DNA from: Nicotiana tabacum
Lineage: Eukaryota > Streptophyta > Magnoliopsida > Solanales > Solanaceae
Assembly (NCBI RefSeq): GCF_000715075.1
Contig: NC_134096.1
Coordinates: forward strand, 117,488,698-117,552,697
Reading direction: 5' to 3'
DNA: 64,000 nucleotides
Shown here: one piece after another, positions 21,641 through 32,831 of the stretch
Numbering within the stretch: position 1 is the stretch's first letter
Layout of the letters: the number at the start of each line of letters is the position of its first letter
Notes under the pieces: model-generated
What the model was told of the DNA's origin: nothing
Database searches by the model: none
The model's input: only the letters and a program-made list of their open reading frames with translations
Made by a program: the position numbers and the translations under genes

Positions 21641-23234
21641 AGGAAAAAACTCATTGATTTTCTTAAAGCAAATGCTGATTGCTTTGCCTGGTCCCACTTA
21701 GATTCTAAAGGGATCCTATCAGAGATACCAACTCACAAATTGAGTTTGGATATGAATATCCACCTGATTAAACAGAAGAGGAGGCCACAGTTCGAAGTCA
21801 AATACGCATTCATCAAAGATGAGGTATCTAAAAATTAGGTTCCATTCAGGAAGTTAAATACCCGGATTGGCTAGCTAACGTAGTCGTCGTACCTAAAAAG
21901 GGAAACAAACTTAGAATGTGTATATATCATAAGGATTTGAATAAGGCATGCCCAAAGAACTCATTTCCTTTGCCGAACATCGACCAAATGATCGATGCAA
22001 CTACAAGGCATGAGACGCTGAGCTTTCTCGATGCCTACTCCAGGTACAACCAAATACGGTGAGCTTTCTCGACACCTACTAAGTTCTACACTTATTATTA
22101 TAATGTGATTCCATTTGGGTTAAAAATGTCGGTGCCACGTATTAATGCCTAGTTAACCGAATGTTCGAGGAACAAATAGGGAGATCAATTGAGGTTTATA
22201 TTTATGATATTTTAGTTAAGTCCCTGCGAGAAGAGGACCATTTGAAATATTTGCAGGAAATATTTGCCACACTGAGGGAATACATTATGAAGTTAAACCC
22301 AGAGAAGTGTACCTTCGGAGTCAGCTCGGGCAAGTTTCTTGGCTTCATGGTATCTAACCGAGGAATAGAGATCAACCCGGATAAGATAAATGCCATAGAA
22401 GATATCACTATGGTCGACCATGTCAAGGCAGTGCAGAGGATGACCGGGTGAATAGCCGTATTGTGCTAATTTATTTCTAGATCATCGGATAAAATCTACT
22501 GATTTTTCTCGTTACTAAAGAAATAGAGTGACTTCGCTTGGACCCCAGAGTGCCTAAAGGATTTGGAAGAACTCAAACAATACTTATCAAACCCTCTTTT
22601 GTTGCACACCCCGAAGGCGAACGAGCAGCTATACCTTTACTTGGCAATGTCCGAGGCTGACCGGGTGAATAGCCGCATTGGGTTGATTTATTTCTAGATC
22701 ATCAGATAAAAGCTACCAATATTTCTCGTTACTAAAGAAAAAAGTGACTTCTCTTGGAACCCGGACTGACATAATGCTTTGGAAGAACTCAAACAATACT
22801 TATCAATCCCTCATTTGCTGCACACCCCTAAGGTGAACGAGCAGCTATACCTTTACTTGGCAGTGTCCGAGGTAGTGGTAACTATTATCCTGGTTCGAGA
22901 TGAAGGTACATAATTTCCTTTATGTTATGTTATTAGAATCTTAGGTAATACCGAAACAACGTATCCATACCTAGAAAAATTGGCACTTGCCTTGCTAATC
23001 GCATCTAGGAAACTAAAATCATATTTTTAATATCACCCTATATGTGTCGTGACCTCGTACCCATTAAGGAATGTTATTCATAAACCCGAACTCTTAGGTC
23101 GACTAGCGAAATGGGCCATAGAGATTAGCAGATACGATATTGAATACAAAACCCGAACAACCATAAAGTTCAAGATATTGGCAAACTTCATGACCGATTT
23201 CACACCGGGCATGATCCCCGAGGTCGAAAAATAA
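21641..23234 (+). pseudogene. Tat 1 reverse transcriptase and first RNase H
   Basis: The region between protease and RT has DFLKANADCFAWSH. RT fragments then appear in several frames. The catalytic region is VYIYDILVKS (about 22194-22223), where a YIDD-type motif is normal, followed by KLNPEKCTFGVSSGKFLGFMVS. The first RNase H region (about 22530-23230) includes LHTPKANEQLYLYLAMSE and LAKWAIEISRYDIEYKTR. A 217-bp tandem duplication lies inside it. Many stops and shifts show long decay. Confidence 0.7.
22441..22872 (+). repeat. 217-bp tandem duplication inside Tat 1 pol
   Basis: Unit one (22441-22657) and unit two (22658-22872) both begin TGACCGGGTGAATAGCCG and end near GGCA(A/G)TGTCCGAGG. 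They are about 90 percent alike by eye. The period is not a multiple of three, so the duplication alone breaks the frame. Confidence 0.9.
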
Positions 23235-23254
23235 TTATTACTTGCCTCAGGGAC

Positions 23255-23650
23255 TATCCCGGGGTTCTGGACCCTATTCATGGACGGTGCCTCCAATGCG
23301 AAAGGGTACGGGTTAGGGATCATACTAAAACCCCCCACAGGTAGAATAACAAGGCAATCAATTAGAACCGTGAAATTGACTAACAATGAAGCCAAATATG
23401 AGTCTATGATTGCAGGTCTGGAATTGACTAAATGCTTGGGAGCCAAGGTAATTGAAGCTAAGTGTGATTCCCCTCCTCGTAGTTAACTAGATCAATGAAA
23501 CATTCGAAGTCAAAGAAGATCGGATGCAGAGGTATTTGAATAAATTGCAAATAGTGTTACATCGGTTCAAAGAGTGGACGCTACAACACGTACCTCGAGA
23601 TCGGAACAGTGAGGCCGATGCATTGGCTAATTTAGGATCGTCTGTGGACT
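23255..23650 (+). pseudogene. Tat 1 second (archaeal-type) RNase H
   Basis: FMDGASNAKGYGLGIIL (about 23278-23328) holds the first catalytic Asp. NNEAKYESMIAGLELTKCLG (about 23380-23440) holds the Glu, and EAKCDS (about 23454-23471) holds the next Asp. A stop follows at 23483, and the rest of the domain runs in other frames to about 23650. An extra RNase H after the first is an established feature of Tat-lineage elements and helps remove RNA primers or templates during cDNA synthesis. Confidence 0.7.
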
Positions 23651-24970
23651 GTGAAGTATTTTAACTCTGGAACAGTGGTGCAATTAATGAGCTTAGTAAT
23701 AGAGGCCGGTCACGCCGAGGTAAACTCAACAAGTTTGACTTGGGATTGGAGAAACGAATATGTGGACTACCTTAAGAAGGGGAAACTGCCATCGGATCCT
23801 AAAGAATCAAGGGCCCTTCGAACTAAAGCTGGCAAGTTTTGCTTAGTTGAAGGCCAATTATACCGAAGGTCATTTTTTGGACCGTTAGCAAGACGCTTGG
23901 GGCCCTGGAAGACCGATTACGTGATGAGGGAAGTCCATGAAGGGACTTACGGAAACCAATCGGGAGCGGAATCATTGGTTTAGAAATTGATCAGGGTCGG
24001 GTACTATTGGAACAAAATGGAGAATGTTGCAAAGGACTTTATTCAAAAATACGACGAATGCCTAAGGCACGCCCCAATGATCTACCAACCTGGGGAGTTG
24101 CTTCACTCGATACTTTCCTCTTGGTGGTTCATGAAGTAGGGAATGGATATCATAGGTTCTTTACCGTTGTCACTCGGTAACGCTCAGTACATCTTGCTCA
24201 TGACCGATTACTTCTTCAAGTAGGTTGAAGTACAAGCATTTGAGAAATTTAGAGAGAATGAGGTTATCGACTTCATCTGGGATCATATAATGTCGGTTCG
24301 GGATACAAACCAAAATTATGTGTGATAATGGGAGACAATTCATCGGCAACAAAGTCAATAAGTTCTTTGAAGATCACATAATGAAAAAGATTTTATCGAC
24401 CCCTTATCACCCGAGCATAAACGGCCAGGTATTGTCAACAAACAAAACCATACTGCATAACCCAAAGAAAAGGTTGACCGATTCAAAACAAAAGTGGAAA
24501 GAAATTCTGTCCGAGGTCCTATGGGCCTATTGAATAATTTCTAGGTCGAGTACCGGTGAGACACCATTTTTGCTAGTCTATGGCGCATAAGTTTTGATTC
24601 TGGTAGAAGTGGGAGAACAAAGCTTAAGGTTCTGATATGCTATGGAAATATCGAACGATGAGGCAATGACTATAAGTCTAAATTTAGTGGACGAAAGGAG
24701 AGAAGCCGTCGTGGTCCGATTAGCATATCAAAAGAGGAAAAATATTACAACCAAAGGGAAAACCTTTGATACTTCCAAATCGGGGACATAGTATTGAGGA
24801 AAGTCACACTACATACCAAGAACCCAAATGACGGAAAACTAGGCCAGAACTGGGAAGGGCCATACAGAGTCACTGGTATAACCGAAAAAGGCCCATACCA
24901 TCTGGAATCCAAAAATGGCGTACAACTACAAAACACTTAGAATGTGGCACACTTAAAGCGGTACTATTGA
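23651..24970 (+). pseudogene. Tat 1 integrase
   Basis: The HHCC-type zinc region includes VHEGTYGNQSGAESL and YDECLRHAPMIYQPGELL (about 23930-24100). The catalytic core shows MDIIGSLPLSLG (first Asp) and CDNGRQFIGNKV (second Asp, about 24320). In NGQVLSTNK (about 24421-24447) the expected catalytic Glu is Leu. Several Trp or other codons have become TAG (for example at 23982, 24137 and 24220). A C-terminal region similar to other Tat integrases runs to about 24970. Integrase would join the cDNA to the host chromosome; this copy cannot. Confidence 0.75.
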
Positions 24971-26341
24971 TGAGGTATGGATACCTAGATTCCTTTGAGG
25001 TTTGTTATCTTTTGAATTAACCCGTACAGGTACTCTATCGAAGTCAAATCCGAGAGTTAGGTCTGAAAGCACGTGTTGCACTCTTTTTTTCTTCGACCGG
25101 TTTTTCCCAAAGTGGGTTTTACGGTAAGGTTTTTAACGAGGCAACAGTAAGTGTGCTACTCTAGTTTTGAAGACTGGTCCAGAACTGAAGACTGGGGATG
25201 ACTACCCGCATTGAATCAATAGTACTCGAGCCCTCAAAATTCGGCCTCAAGTACTGGGGACTATCACACCATGAATCGAGATATGAAGATCCGAATTTGA
25301 AAACTTCGAAGATAATTTTACTCGACATCAAAATCCAAGGCTTGAATAATAGGTTCCATTGTAAGGGCCAAACGATCAAATGAATCGTGCCCTGGATAGT
25401 TCATTCTCTCCATGGCGGATGGTTTTTGTATCTTTGATTATTTGCACTATATTTGAAGTAATAAAGTGAGAGAATTCACCTTCTATACTTCATCGATTCA
25501 CGCTTACACGAGCAATGTTATCTTTATATCATTCAGAATAAATATTAGGTTCAAAACTCTCTAAGCCTCGGGCCATCATTAACCGTAGGCATGAAACCAA
25601 AGGCAGTAAGAAGTCCACCGGACCGTGCCCAATCATCTAAAGACCCCTAAGCCTACGGGTCATTCTGAACATGGGACTACTGCTCGATAGTAAGATCAGG
25701 CAAATTGGGCTACTATACCCTGAGGGTATCGAGCCTACAAGGCACGACCTAAATATGAAAGGCCACGACCAACTTAAGATACGAAGCCATTGGAGCTTCG
25801 ATCCCGAGGTATAAATGACTCAGAGACGTCCGAGTTCGTAACTATAAAAAATATGGTCCTTACACATTTTAAGTCTATAAAGATTATGTCCGATCTAATC
25901 AAATCAATCGGTTTTGAACCATCTTCGGCAAAGATTAACTCTGTTCGGATAAATCATTCGAATATTTTAATGAAGACTTCGTTTCATTTTTATCAGATCC
26001 TCCGATGTCATAACAATTGGGAGTCATTACTTGATGTAGGCCCTATCCGGTCTTTGGAAGTTGAACAATTTGAGAAATGTAAAAATTTATCCTAAGGCAT
26101 TGATGATGTATTAAGTCCGAGACACAAATTATATATCCTAAGTCCTAAACACAAGTTATATATCTTAAGTCTTAAACATAAGCAAATGCAAAAAAGTTAA
26201 AGGACACAATATGTTGCCGAAGAGAAATTTCATATATATTTGACAAAAGGTATTTACAGAGGCACTACAAAATGACCCCAAAGTACATAGCGTATAACTA
26301 AGGAAAATAAAGAGACAAAAATAAGCTAAGGCATTTCCTGC
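24971..26341. other. Tat 1 non-coding region between integrase and antisense ORF
   Basis: No long coding frame in either direction. It includes a motif typical of this element group near 25100-25150 (TTTTTCCCAAAGTGGGTTTT) and short repeated bits such as TATATATCTTAAGTC near 26140-26170. Probably regulatory or degenerate. Confidence 0.55.
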
Positions 26342-28763
26342 CTAGTCTTCATCAGAGCCCAGCTCGCTATCCGAACTATCGGGCTGGTACCTCGCTTTGG
26401 CCTCGGCTTCGAGCCTATTATCCTCTTCGATCTCGGCCTCTAGGTCAACCCCCCGGGCTTGGATCTCCTCGAGAGCCTCCCTCCTAGATAGCCACTTCAC
26501 ATACTCAGCCTTCGTTACGTCTGGGCTTCGGCTATCTCGACATAGGCCCTATAATGGGCCAACATATCTTAGGCTTCTGAGACCGTGTTCGAAGCCGCCT
26601 CCAATTTAGACTTCAACGCAGCATACTCTAAGTCAAGGGAATCGCATTTTGCGACTGCCGAGGCAAGTTATGCCTGGAGTTCTTCATTCAGCCGATCCCC
26701 TTTGTTGGCCTTTTCCTTTATCACTCGGAGCTGCACTTTGGTCGACGCTAAGTCCTCTTTGGTGGCATCCCTCTCCAATGCTAGGTGATCCATTTTGCCT
26801 CTCAGCTCATCGGCTGAAGCCTTGACCTCATCCATCTCAGTCCTGAGCTGGTCGATCAAAGTTATCTTCTCTTAGACTTGTGAGGTTGCGGTGTTAGCAT
26901 TAACGTTTAGCCTCTCATTATCAATATCGAGCACTCTTACCTTCTCGACTAGGAGAGCATGGTCTTGTTTCGCTTACGAGGCCTCCTTCTGGACCTTCTC
27001 CAGTTCGGCCCGAAGAGCAGGGAGCTCAGCTATGTCCCTAAGGATTTTGTCATTCTATTCATAAAGCACTTTGTACATCTCCGTTTGTCGAACTTGTTCC
27101 TTGAGCTCGAACTTTAGGTGGCTCACCTCCATCCTGGATCAGTGGAAGCTTTCACGGTGAAGCACCGAGGCCTAGGACATAGAGAAAGAAAATTGTTAGA
27201 AACACTTAAGATGACGAGAACTCACAGAAATAAACAGGGAAATGGGTATACCCGATTTAGCACCTACAAGGCCTTGTTGAAAAGGCTTAACCCGTCTACT
27301 TCGTTCATCTTCACTTGGTCTTCTTTAGTTACCAAGGAACGGAGATAGCTAACCACTCCGACTGGCCTAGACAACATGCTAGTATCCTCCAGCATCGTGA
27401 ACATGACCGTCTTCTTTCGCTCAAGGTCCACACTCGGGGCCAAAAACTGCCTCTCGAGCTTTGAGCTCAAACTCGACCCACCTGCTCCCAGTTGCACGAC
27501 CCTTTTTGGGATATCTAGGTGGCCAAAGACAGAGTAATCCTCCAGAATGTCGACATCCACGTCCTAAAAATTGAGTTAAGGGCATCATTCACAGCCCGGG
27601 ACGCTTCAGTCGGCTTCTCTTCGATAGACCGAGCTTCATTTAAATGGCTTCCAGCCGGGGCGGTGATTCTTGAATGTGGATGATGGCGTCACCTTCAGAA
27701 GCAGATGTTCTCAGGACCAGATGGGCTTCTTACATGGCAGTAGCCACATGTTCTTCCTCGAGCTCCCGTGCTAAGAAGGATTCAACCTTACGAGTGTCCC
27801 CCTCCGGGGCCACCAACTCTTGGTCGGCATCGATCGACTCGTACGTGACAAATTCCAAGTCATCGTCATCCTCAGAAAAGTCCTTGAGCTGATGAAGAGC
27901 TTTGGAATCCGATACCCGAGCACCCGAAGCCTTTTTTAGTGTTCTTTCTGACCCTGAGCACAATCCTTTTCCTCCTTTTGGCCTCGACAGGAGCGCCCGA
28001 GGAGTCCAAGGATCTTTCTTCTTCGTCGTTTTCTCCTCCATCTTTGAAGAAGCTTTTGCAACGGGCTGTAGAGAAGCAGAGGGTTTTGTAGACGAGGTCG
28101 AGGTTATGACATCAATGATTTTCCAAAGTTTGGTGTTCTTGGGCAAGCCTGTGAAAAAAGGACTTAGCCATGACAATAACAAAATATAAAGCGACCAGAG
28201 AAAAATTCAACCAAAAAGGCACTCACCGTGAGAACGAGCCTCCCATTTTCCCTTGGAGAGCTTACTCCACTCACGCTCGGAATAGGTGAGCTGCTTAAAT
28301 ATGCCCTCGACCCACTCCCTAAAATGCGGGACTGCATTGGGGACTCGGCGGACAGCTGTATATCAAATAAGCACATGTCATGAGAATGAAAAGTAGGTTC
28401 AAGAAGGGACTTTGATAACTCAAGAGGAAGTAAACTTATGATTTGGTTCCACTTCTTGGGGAACGGCATGAACTCAGAAGGTATAAGGTCCTCAGTCTTT
28501 ATCCAAACGAACCTACCCTTCCAACCTCGGTCCATGTTTTCGTATATACAGGAGAAGGTAGCTTTCACATATTGTCGTGATGTCCTCGTCGGGACTGAGA
28601 ACGACTATGTCCTTGCCTTTCCATTTGCTGTCCTCTCGGACTACTTTAAGCGTCTCCTAGGTGATGGAGCAAACGTACCTCCACGCTTCCTTACCTCGGT
28701 CTCCTTGTGCGGACTCTTTCTTGACTTTGAAGTCGTTATCTATGGAGTAGCCTCCAGGGATGA
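26342..28763 (-). pseudogene. Tat 1 antisense ORF, spliced (PF04195-like 'putative gypsy-type transposon')
   Basis: It reads from about 28763 down to the stop at 26342. An N-terminal part contains SKWKGKDIVVLSPDED and, in another frame, GRFVWIKTEDLIPSEFMPFP. A clear internal exon (28355-28227) encodes VPHFREWVEGIFKQLTYSER and onward to EWSKLSKGKWEARSHG. It is flanked by an acceptor (ATACAG, AG at 28356-28357) and a donor (GTGAGT at 28226). The next exon starts at 28148 after TTTTTTCACAG and continues LPKNTKLWKIIDV. Further down are an acidic segment (SEDDDDLEFVTYESIDAD), a coiled coil (26859-26668, DQLRTEMDEVKASADELRGK) and the tail SDSELGSDED. Stops and shifts break it. Antisense ORFs are reported in Tat-lineage elements; their role is unknown. 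The introns show it would be transcribed opposite to gag-pol. Confidence 0.7.
28149..28226 (-). other. Canonical GT-AG intron in the Tat 1 antisense ORF
   Basis: On the minus strand the intron begins GTGAGTGCC and ends TTTTTTCACAG (78 nt, T-rich). Joining its flanks keeps the reading frame from ARSHG to LPKN. Confidence 0.75.
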
Positions 28764-28765
28764 AA

Positions 28766-29040
28766 TCTGTAGAAATTTTAAAATTAAAGATCTTTTACAT
28801 ATAAAAATCAACCCCCAAATAAGCATCGAAATTGTAGGGCAAATAAAAACGATCTTCAACTGTAAGAATAACTATACTATTTTCTCTTGAAGGGGTAAGA
28901 GCAACTATGATTAGTCTTCATAATTTAGATGCATGGAATAAGGAATTAGTTAACATTTGAACTTCTCTTTGGGGAACTCTTCATTGTGTTGACTTGCCTT
29001 GAGTTATATAGAGAATACAGAATGGCTAGTCTTTTTTGAG
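28766..29040. other. Host-like segment similar to 59535-59740
   Basis: AT-rich and non-coding. Shared stretches include ATCGAAATT, AACTGTAAGAA and a TTTTCTC block followed by AATTTAGATG, in the same order as in the region upstream of the sulfotransferase pseudogene. It marks the point where Tat 1 sequence ends. Confidence 0.55.
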
Positions 29041-29147
29041 TAAATGACCCTTTATAGCCCCTAAAAATTTAATAGCCCATATTTGTTTTTTCATTGACAT
29101 GAAATGTCCCTCCGGCCCAAACATATTACCTCTAATAGCCCGAAATA

Positions 29148-29390
29148 TCTATTTTATATATTTTTTGTATGGTGACAGTCTATTTTATATATTTTTTTGT
29201 ATAGTAACAGTCAATTTTGTATATATATTTTGTATAGTGAAAGTCTATTTAGTATATTTTTTGTATAATGACAGTCTATTTTGTATATTAACAGTCTATT
29301 GTATATAAATTATATAGTGATAGTCTATTTTGTATAATTTTTGTATAGTGACAGTCTATTTTGTATATATTTTGTATAGTGACAGTCTAC
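29148..29390. repeat. AT-rich minisatellite
   Basis: About eight imperfect tandem copies of a unit of roughly 25-33 bases containing TTTTGTATAGTGACAGTCTA. Units differ in the number of TA steps. Confidence 0.85.
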
Positions 29391-30320
29391 TATATATAAA
29401 TTATGTGGAGAATTTAATATCAAACTATAGCCCATCGGATAAACTAAGACAAATGAGAAACTACCATCTATGTCCATTTATAAGTAGCTCATCACCAAAA
29501 TTGGCCAATTCATAAAATATTACTAATATTAGCCAAATATTACTAATATTAGCCAATTAGCTATTTGTAGCAAAGAAAGGTCAATTTTTTGCTTTCTTTT
29601 GAGTGAGTGTTATTAGAATAGATTGGGTACATCTTAAGGAGCTTGAATCTCAGTTTTGGGATGATTTGGTGAAGTTTTGAGGTGGTTTGAATTGAAAATT
29701 CGAAGTAAAAACTGAACATGAAAAAAATAATGTGTGTATCACACTGTGTATCATTTGTGTATCATATTTGTATAAATTGTGTATCACATGTATGTGAGAT
29801 ACATGCGTGATACATGTTTGCTATATGTGTTGCAGAAGAATTTTTTGAAATCGATTTAATTACGAATTTTGATACAAAGCTAGTCCAAATCACCTCCAAT
29901 CTTCCTCAAATTTTGTTCATTGACTTATCTATATGTTTTCAATAAATTTCAACTATATCCATTGAAAAAGTTCTTTTTTCGCTTAAATTTTTGGAATATT
30001 GTATTTGTTTTTGTATTTCATCACCTTATTTGCTACCTCATCCATGAAATTTCCTTTCCGTCTTATATCTAATGTTGCTAATCAAGTTTAAAAATATAGA
30101 ATGAGATTTTTGCATGTGATTCTTTGGGAGAAAGAATCTTATTTATTTGATTTTTCAATTTTTATATGTGCTTGGCTAGTTTTGGTAAGTCTATGACTAA
30201 TGGATAGAGGTTGGTAAGTTGAGACTTATTTGGGACATTTGTGTAAGTTTCCCCAGGCAAATTGATATAGTATTTTTTTGTCTTTCCTAGATATTTTTAC
30301 CTTCCCAATACCACTCATTT
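29391..30320. other. AT-rich intergenic DNA
   Basis: No gene is seen. It contains a 20-base direct duplication (AATATTACTAATATTAGCCA, 29517-29556) and a cluster of TGTGTATCA-like words at about 29735-29830. The remainder is simple AT-rich sequence. Confidence 0.5.
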
Positions 30321-30416
30321 TCTCTTTTCGACGTCTTTGCACTCAACCTTTTACACTTTCTATGTATTTCTCTTTTCGACGTCTTTGCACTCAACCTTTT
30401 ACACTTTCTATGTATT
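30321..30416. repeat. 48-bp tandem duplication
   Basis: TCTCTTTTCGACGTCTTTGC and its downstream sequence occur at 30321 and again at 30369, essentially identical over 48 bases. It looks recent. Confidence 0.9.
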
Positions 30417-30726
30417 TCACCTTTTTCAATTCTTTTTACTCTAACATTATTTTTCTCACCCTTTTATTTTTTAATTAATACTTTTTATAATTTATCTCTT
30501 ATCTTTTCCTAGCAGTGGTTTTACATAGCCACTTGTCTAGACTAAGACAATATTTATCCATCACCACTTCTCATCTAATCATTTTTCTTTTTTTTTATGG
30601 TTATATTTGTCTATTTAACTATTATTTAATCTCTCCCCATTCTTTGTGTGAGTATTTTTTGGGATTTTTTTCTAAGTGCCTAGAAAAAATAACCGAAATT
30701 TTAATTTATGTCTTAAATAAATTTTT

Positions 30727-30738
30727 TGGTTAATACTA
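30727..30738. repeat. Left target-site duplication of the RTE LINE
   Basis: TGGTTAATACTA, repeated at 32116-32127 after the (TTG)n tail. The first T of the right copy may belong to the tail, so the duplication is 11 or 12 bases. Confidence 0.85.
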
Positions 30739-32116
30739 GAGAAGATTCCTAGAAAAGTTCTCTGGAGATGCCTGGAGGAAAAAGGTGTATCGGTTCCCTA
30801 CATTATGGCGATTAAGGATATGTATGATGGGGCTAAGACTTGGGTTAAGACAGTAGGAGGCGACTCTGAGCATTTTCCGGTTGTAATGGGGTTACACCAA
30901 GGTTCTGCGCTCAGTTCATTCTTATTCGCCCTTGTGATCGATGCGTTAACACACCATATTCAAAGGGAGGTGCCATGGTGCTTGCTATTCGCTGATGACA
31001 TAGTTCTGATTGATGAGTCGAGAGCCGGTATTAACGAAAGGCTAGACGTTTGGAGACATGCTCTTGAGTCTAAGGGTTTCAAGTTGAGCAGGACGAAGAC
31101 GAAATACCTGGAGTGTAAATTCAGCGCTGAGCCAGGGGAAGTGGGCATGGATGTGAGGCTTGAATCACAGGTCATCCCGAGTAGAGGCAGCTTCAAGTAC
31201 CTTGGTTCGGTTATCCAGGGGGGATGGGAGATCGACGGGGATGTCACACACCGTATTTGGTAGGATGTATAAAGTGTAGGTTAGCATTTGAGTCCTGTGT
31301 GACAAGAGAGTGCCACCAATACTCAAAGGTAAGTTCTATAAAGCGGTGGTTAGACCGGCCATGTTGTATGGGGCTGAGTGTTGGCCCGTTAAGAACTCAC
31401 ATATCCAGAAGATGAAAGTAGCAGAAATAAGGATGTTGAGGTAGATGTGCGGGAACACTAGGATAGATAAGATTAGGAATGATGTTATTCGGGAGAAGGT
31501 GCACGTGGCTCCCATTGATGACAAGATGCGGGAAGTGAGGCTTAGATGGTTCATACATGTTCAAAGGAGAAGCCCAGATGCTCCGGTATAGAGGTGTGTG
31601 CGGCTGGTTGTGGAGGGTACGAGAAGAGGTAGAGAGCAGCCTAAGAAGTATTGGGGAGAGGTGATCAGACAGGATATGGCGAGGCTCCAGATTTCCGAGG
31701 ACATGACACTTGATAAGAAGATGTGGAGGTCGAGTATTAGAGTTGTAGGTTAGGATGTAGTTGAGTCTTGACTTACTTCGTACCATTGTAGAACTAGCCA
31801 CGTAGGGTTTTTGTCTAGGATAGCTAGTGACAATGTTGTGTTTTACTACTTTATTTTTCAGTGCATGTCCTATTTACTAGCTATCATTTTTGCTTTGCAT
31901 CTTTCTTCTGCATTTTATGGTGTTCCTATTTTTTCTATGATTGTTGTGATGATACTAATATTGTCTCCTCTTATCGTTTTGTCTTTTTATTTTTTTGAGC
32001 CGAGGGTCTTTCGGCAATAACCTCTCTACTCCTTTGGGGTAGGAGTAAGGTCTCGTACACACTACCCTCCCAAGACTCCATTAATGAGATTCTACTGGGT
32101 TGTTGTTGTTGTTGTT
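30739..32116 (+). mobile_element. 5'-truncated RTE-type LINE with (TTG)n tail
   Basis: A 1.38-kb insertion bounded by an 11-12-bp target duplication. It holds the C-terminal half of an RTE reverse transcriptase (30745-31263), decayed downstream coding sequence, and a 3' end with CCGAGGGTCTTTCGG, GGGGTAGGAGTAAGG and ACACTACCCTCCC, finishing in GTTGTTGTTGTTGTTG. This 3' end is shared by solanaceous RTE elements and the tobacco TS SINE family, which is a main reason to place the window in Solanaceae. Confidence 0.85.
30745..31750 (+). pseudogene. RTE LINE reverse transcriptase fragment
   Basis: The open part (to 31263) starts within the RT domain. It contains [21 protein letters not shown], the catalytic [17 protein letters not shown] (FADD intact, about 30985), [17 protein letters not shown] and [20 protein letters not shown]. 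After the stop at 31261 the rest of the C-terminal region is readable only across several frames to about 31750. The N-terminal endonuclease is absent because of 5' truncation during insertion. Confidence 0.8.
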
Positions 32117-32127
32117 GGTTAATACTA

Positions 32128-32433
32128 CGTGAATGATTTTGGGAGTGAAAGTAGAATGTGTGAGATTTTCTGGTCAAGATCTGCATGTTGTTGATGGTGT
32201 ATGCTGGTGGGCATATTAATTTTTGTGAGAATGTGAGATTCTATGGTCAAGCTGTGTATATTTTATTTTCGTACACTTCTTCTTTCTCTTCTTCTTTGTG
32301 AGTAAAGATATTTTTAAGTGGGTATTAGTGGTTGGTTTGAGTTTAATAGTGGTGGTTGGACGGTATTTATATCTGTAATTTTGTATAAATATTTTTATTA
32401 CATAGTTATACAATGCATAAAAATTATATATAC
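32128..32433. other. Host AT-rich DNA
   Basis: No coding potential or known repeat seen. It continues the host sequence interrupted by the RTE element. Confidence 0.45.
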
Positions 32434-32675
32434 ACATATATAAAGTTGTATATACACGATGATTATATTATAATTTTGTATAAAAGTTGTATATACATTG
32501 TATTCTAAGTTTGGCAGTATATACACACGTATATAAAGTTGTATACATACGATAATTATATTATAATTTTGTATGAAAGTTGTATATATAATATTATGAA
32601 ATGTATAAAAGTTAAATATACATTTTATTCTAGATTTGGCAGTGTATATACACGTATATAAAGTTGTATATACAC
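32434..32675. repeat. Imperfect tandem repeat, AT-rich
   Basis: Two and a bit copies of a unit of about 90-125 bases, with CGTATATAAAGTTGTATA, ATTATATTATAATTTTGTAT and TTCTA(A/G)(G/A)TTTGGCAGT in the same order. They lead into the microsatellite. Confidence 0.75.

Positions 32676-32826
<151 letters not shown>

Positions 32827-32831
<5 letters not shown>

Larger units (their letters stand above)
18310..28765 (+). mobile_element. Tat-lineage Ty3/gypsy element 1, 3' LTR missing
   Basis: Order: 5' LTR (18310-19012), primer-binding site, gag, protease, reverse transcriptase, RNase H, second (archaeal-type) RNase H, integrase, non-coding region, and an antisense ORF on the minus strand (26342-28763). 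The double RNase H and the antisense ORF before the 3' LTR are known traits of the Tat/Ogre/Retand group. No second LTR copy is found. At about 28766 the sequence changes to host-like DNA similar to 59535-59740, so the 3' LTR and some host DNA were probably deleted. All ORFs are broken. Confidence 0.8.

Noticed and set aside
29040..29590. A MITE formed by the arms around the minisatellite
   Set aside because: The two ends share only loose AT-rich similarity, with no clear inverted repeat or target duplication.
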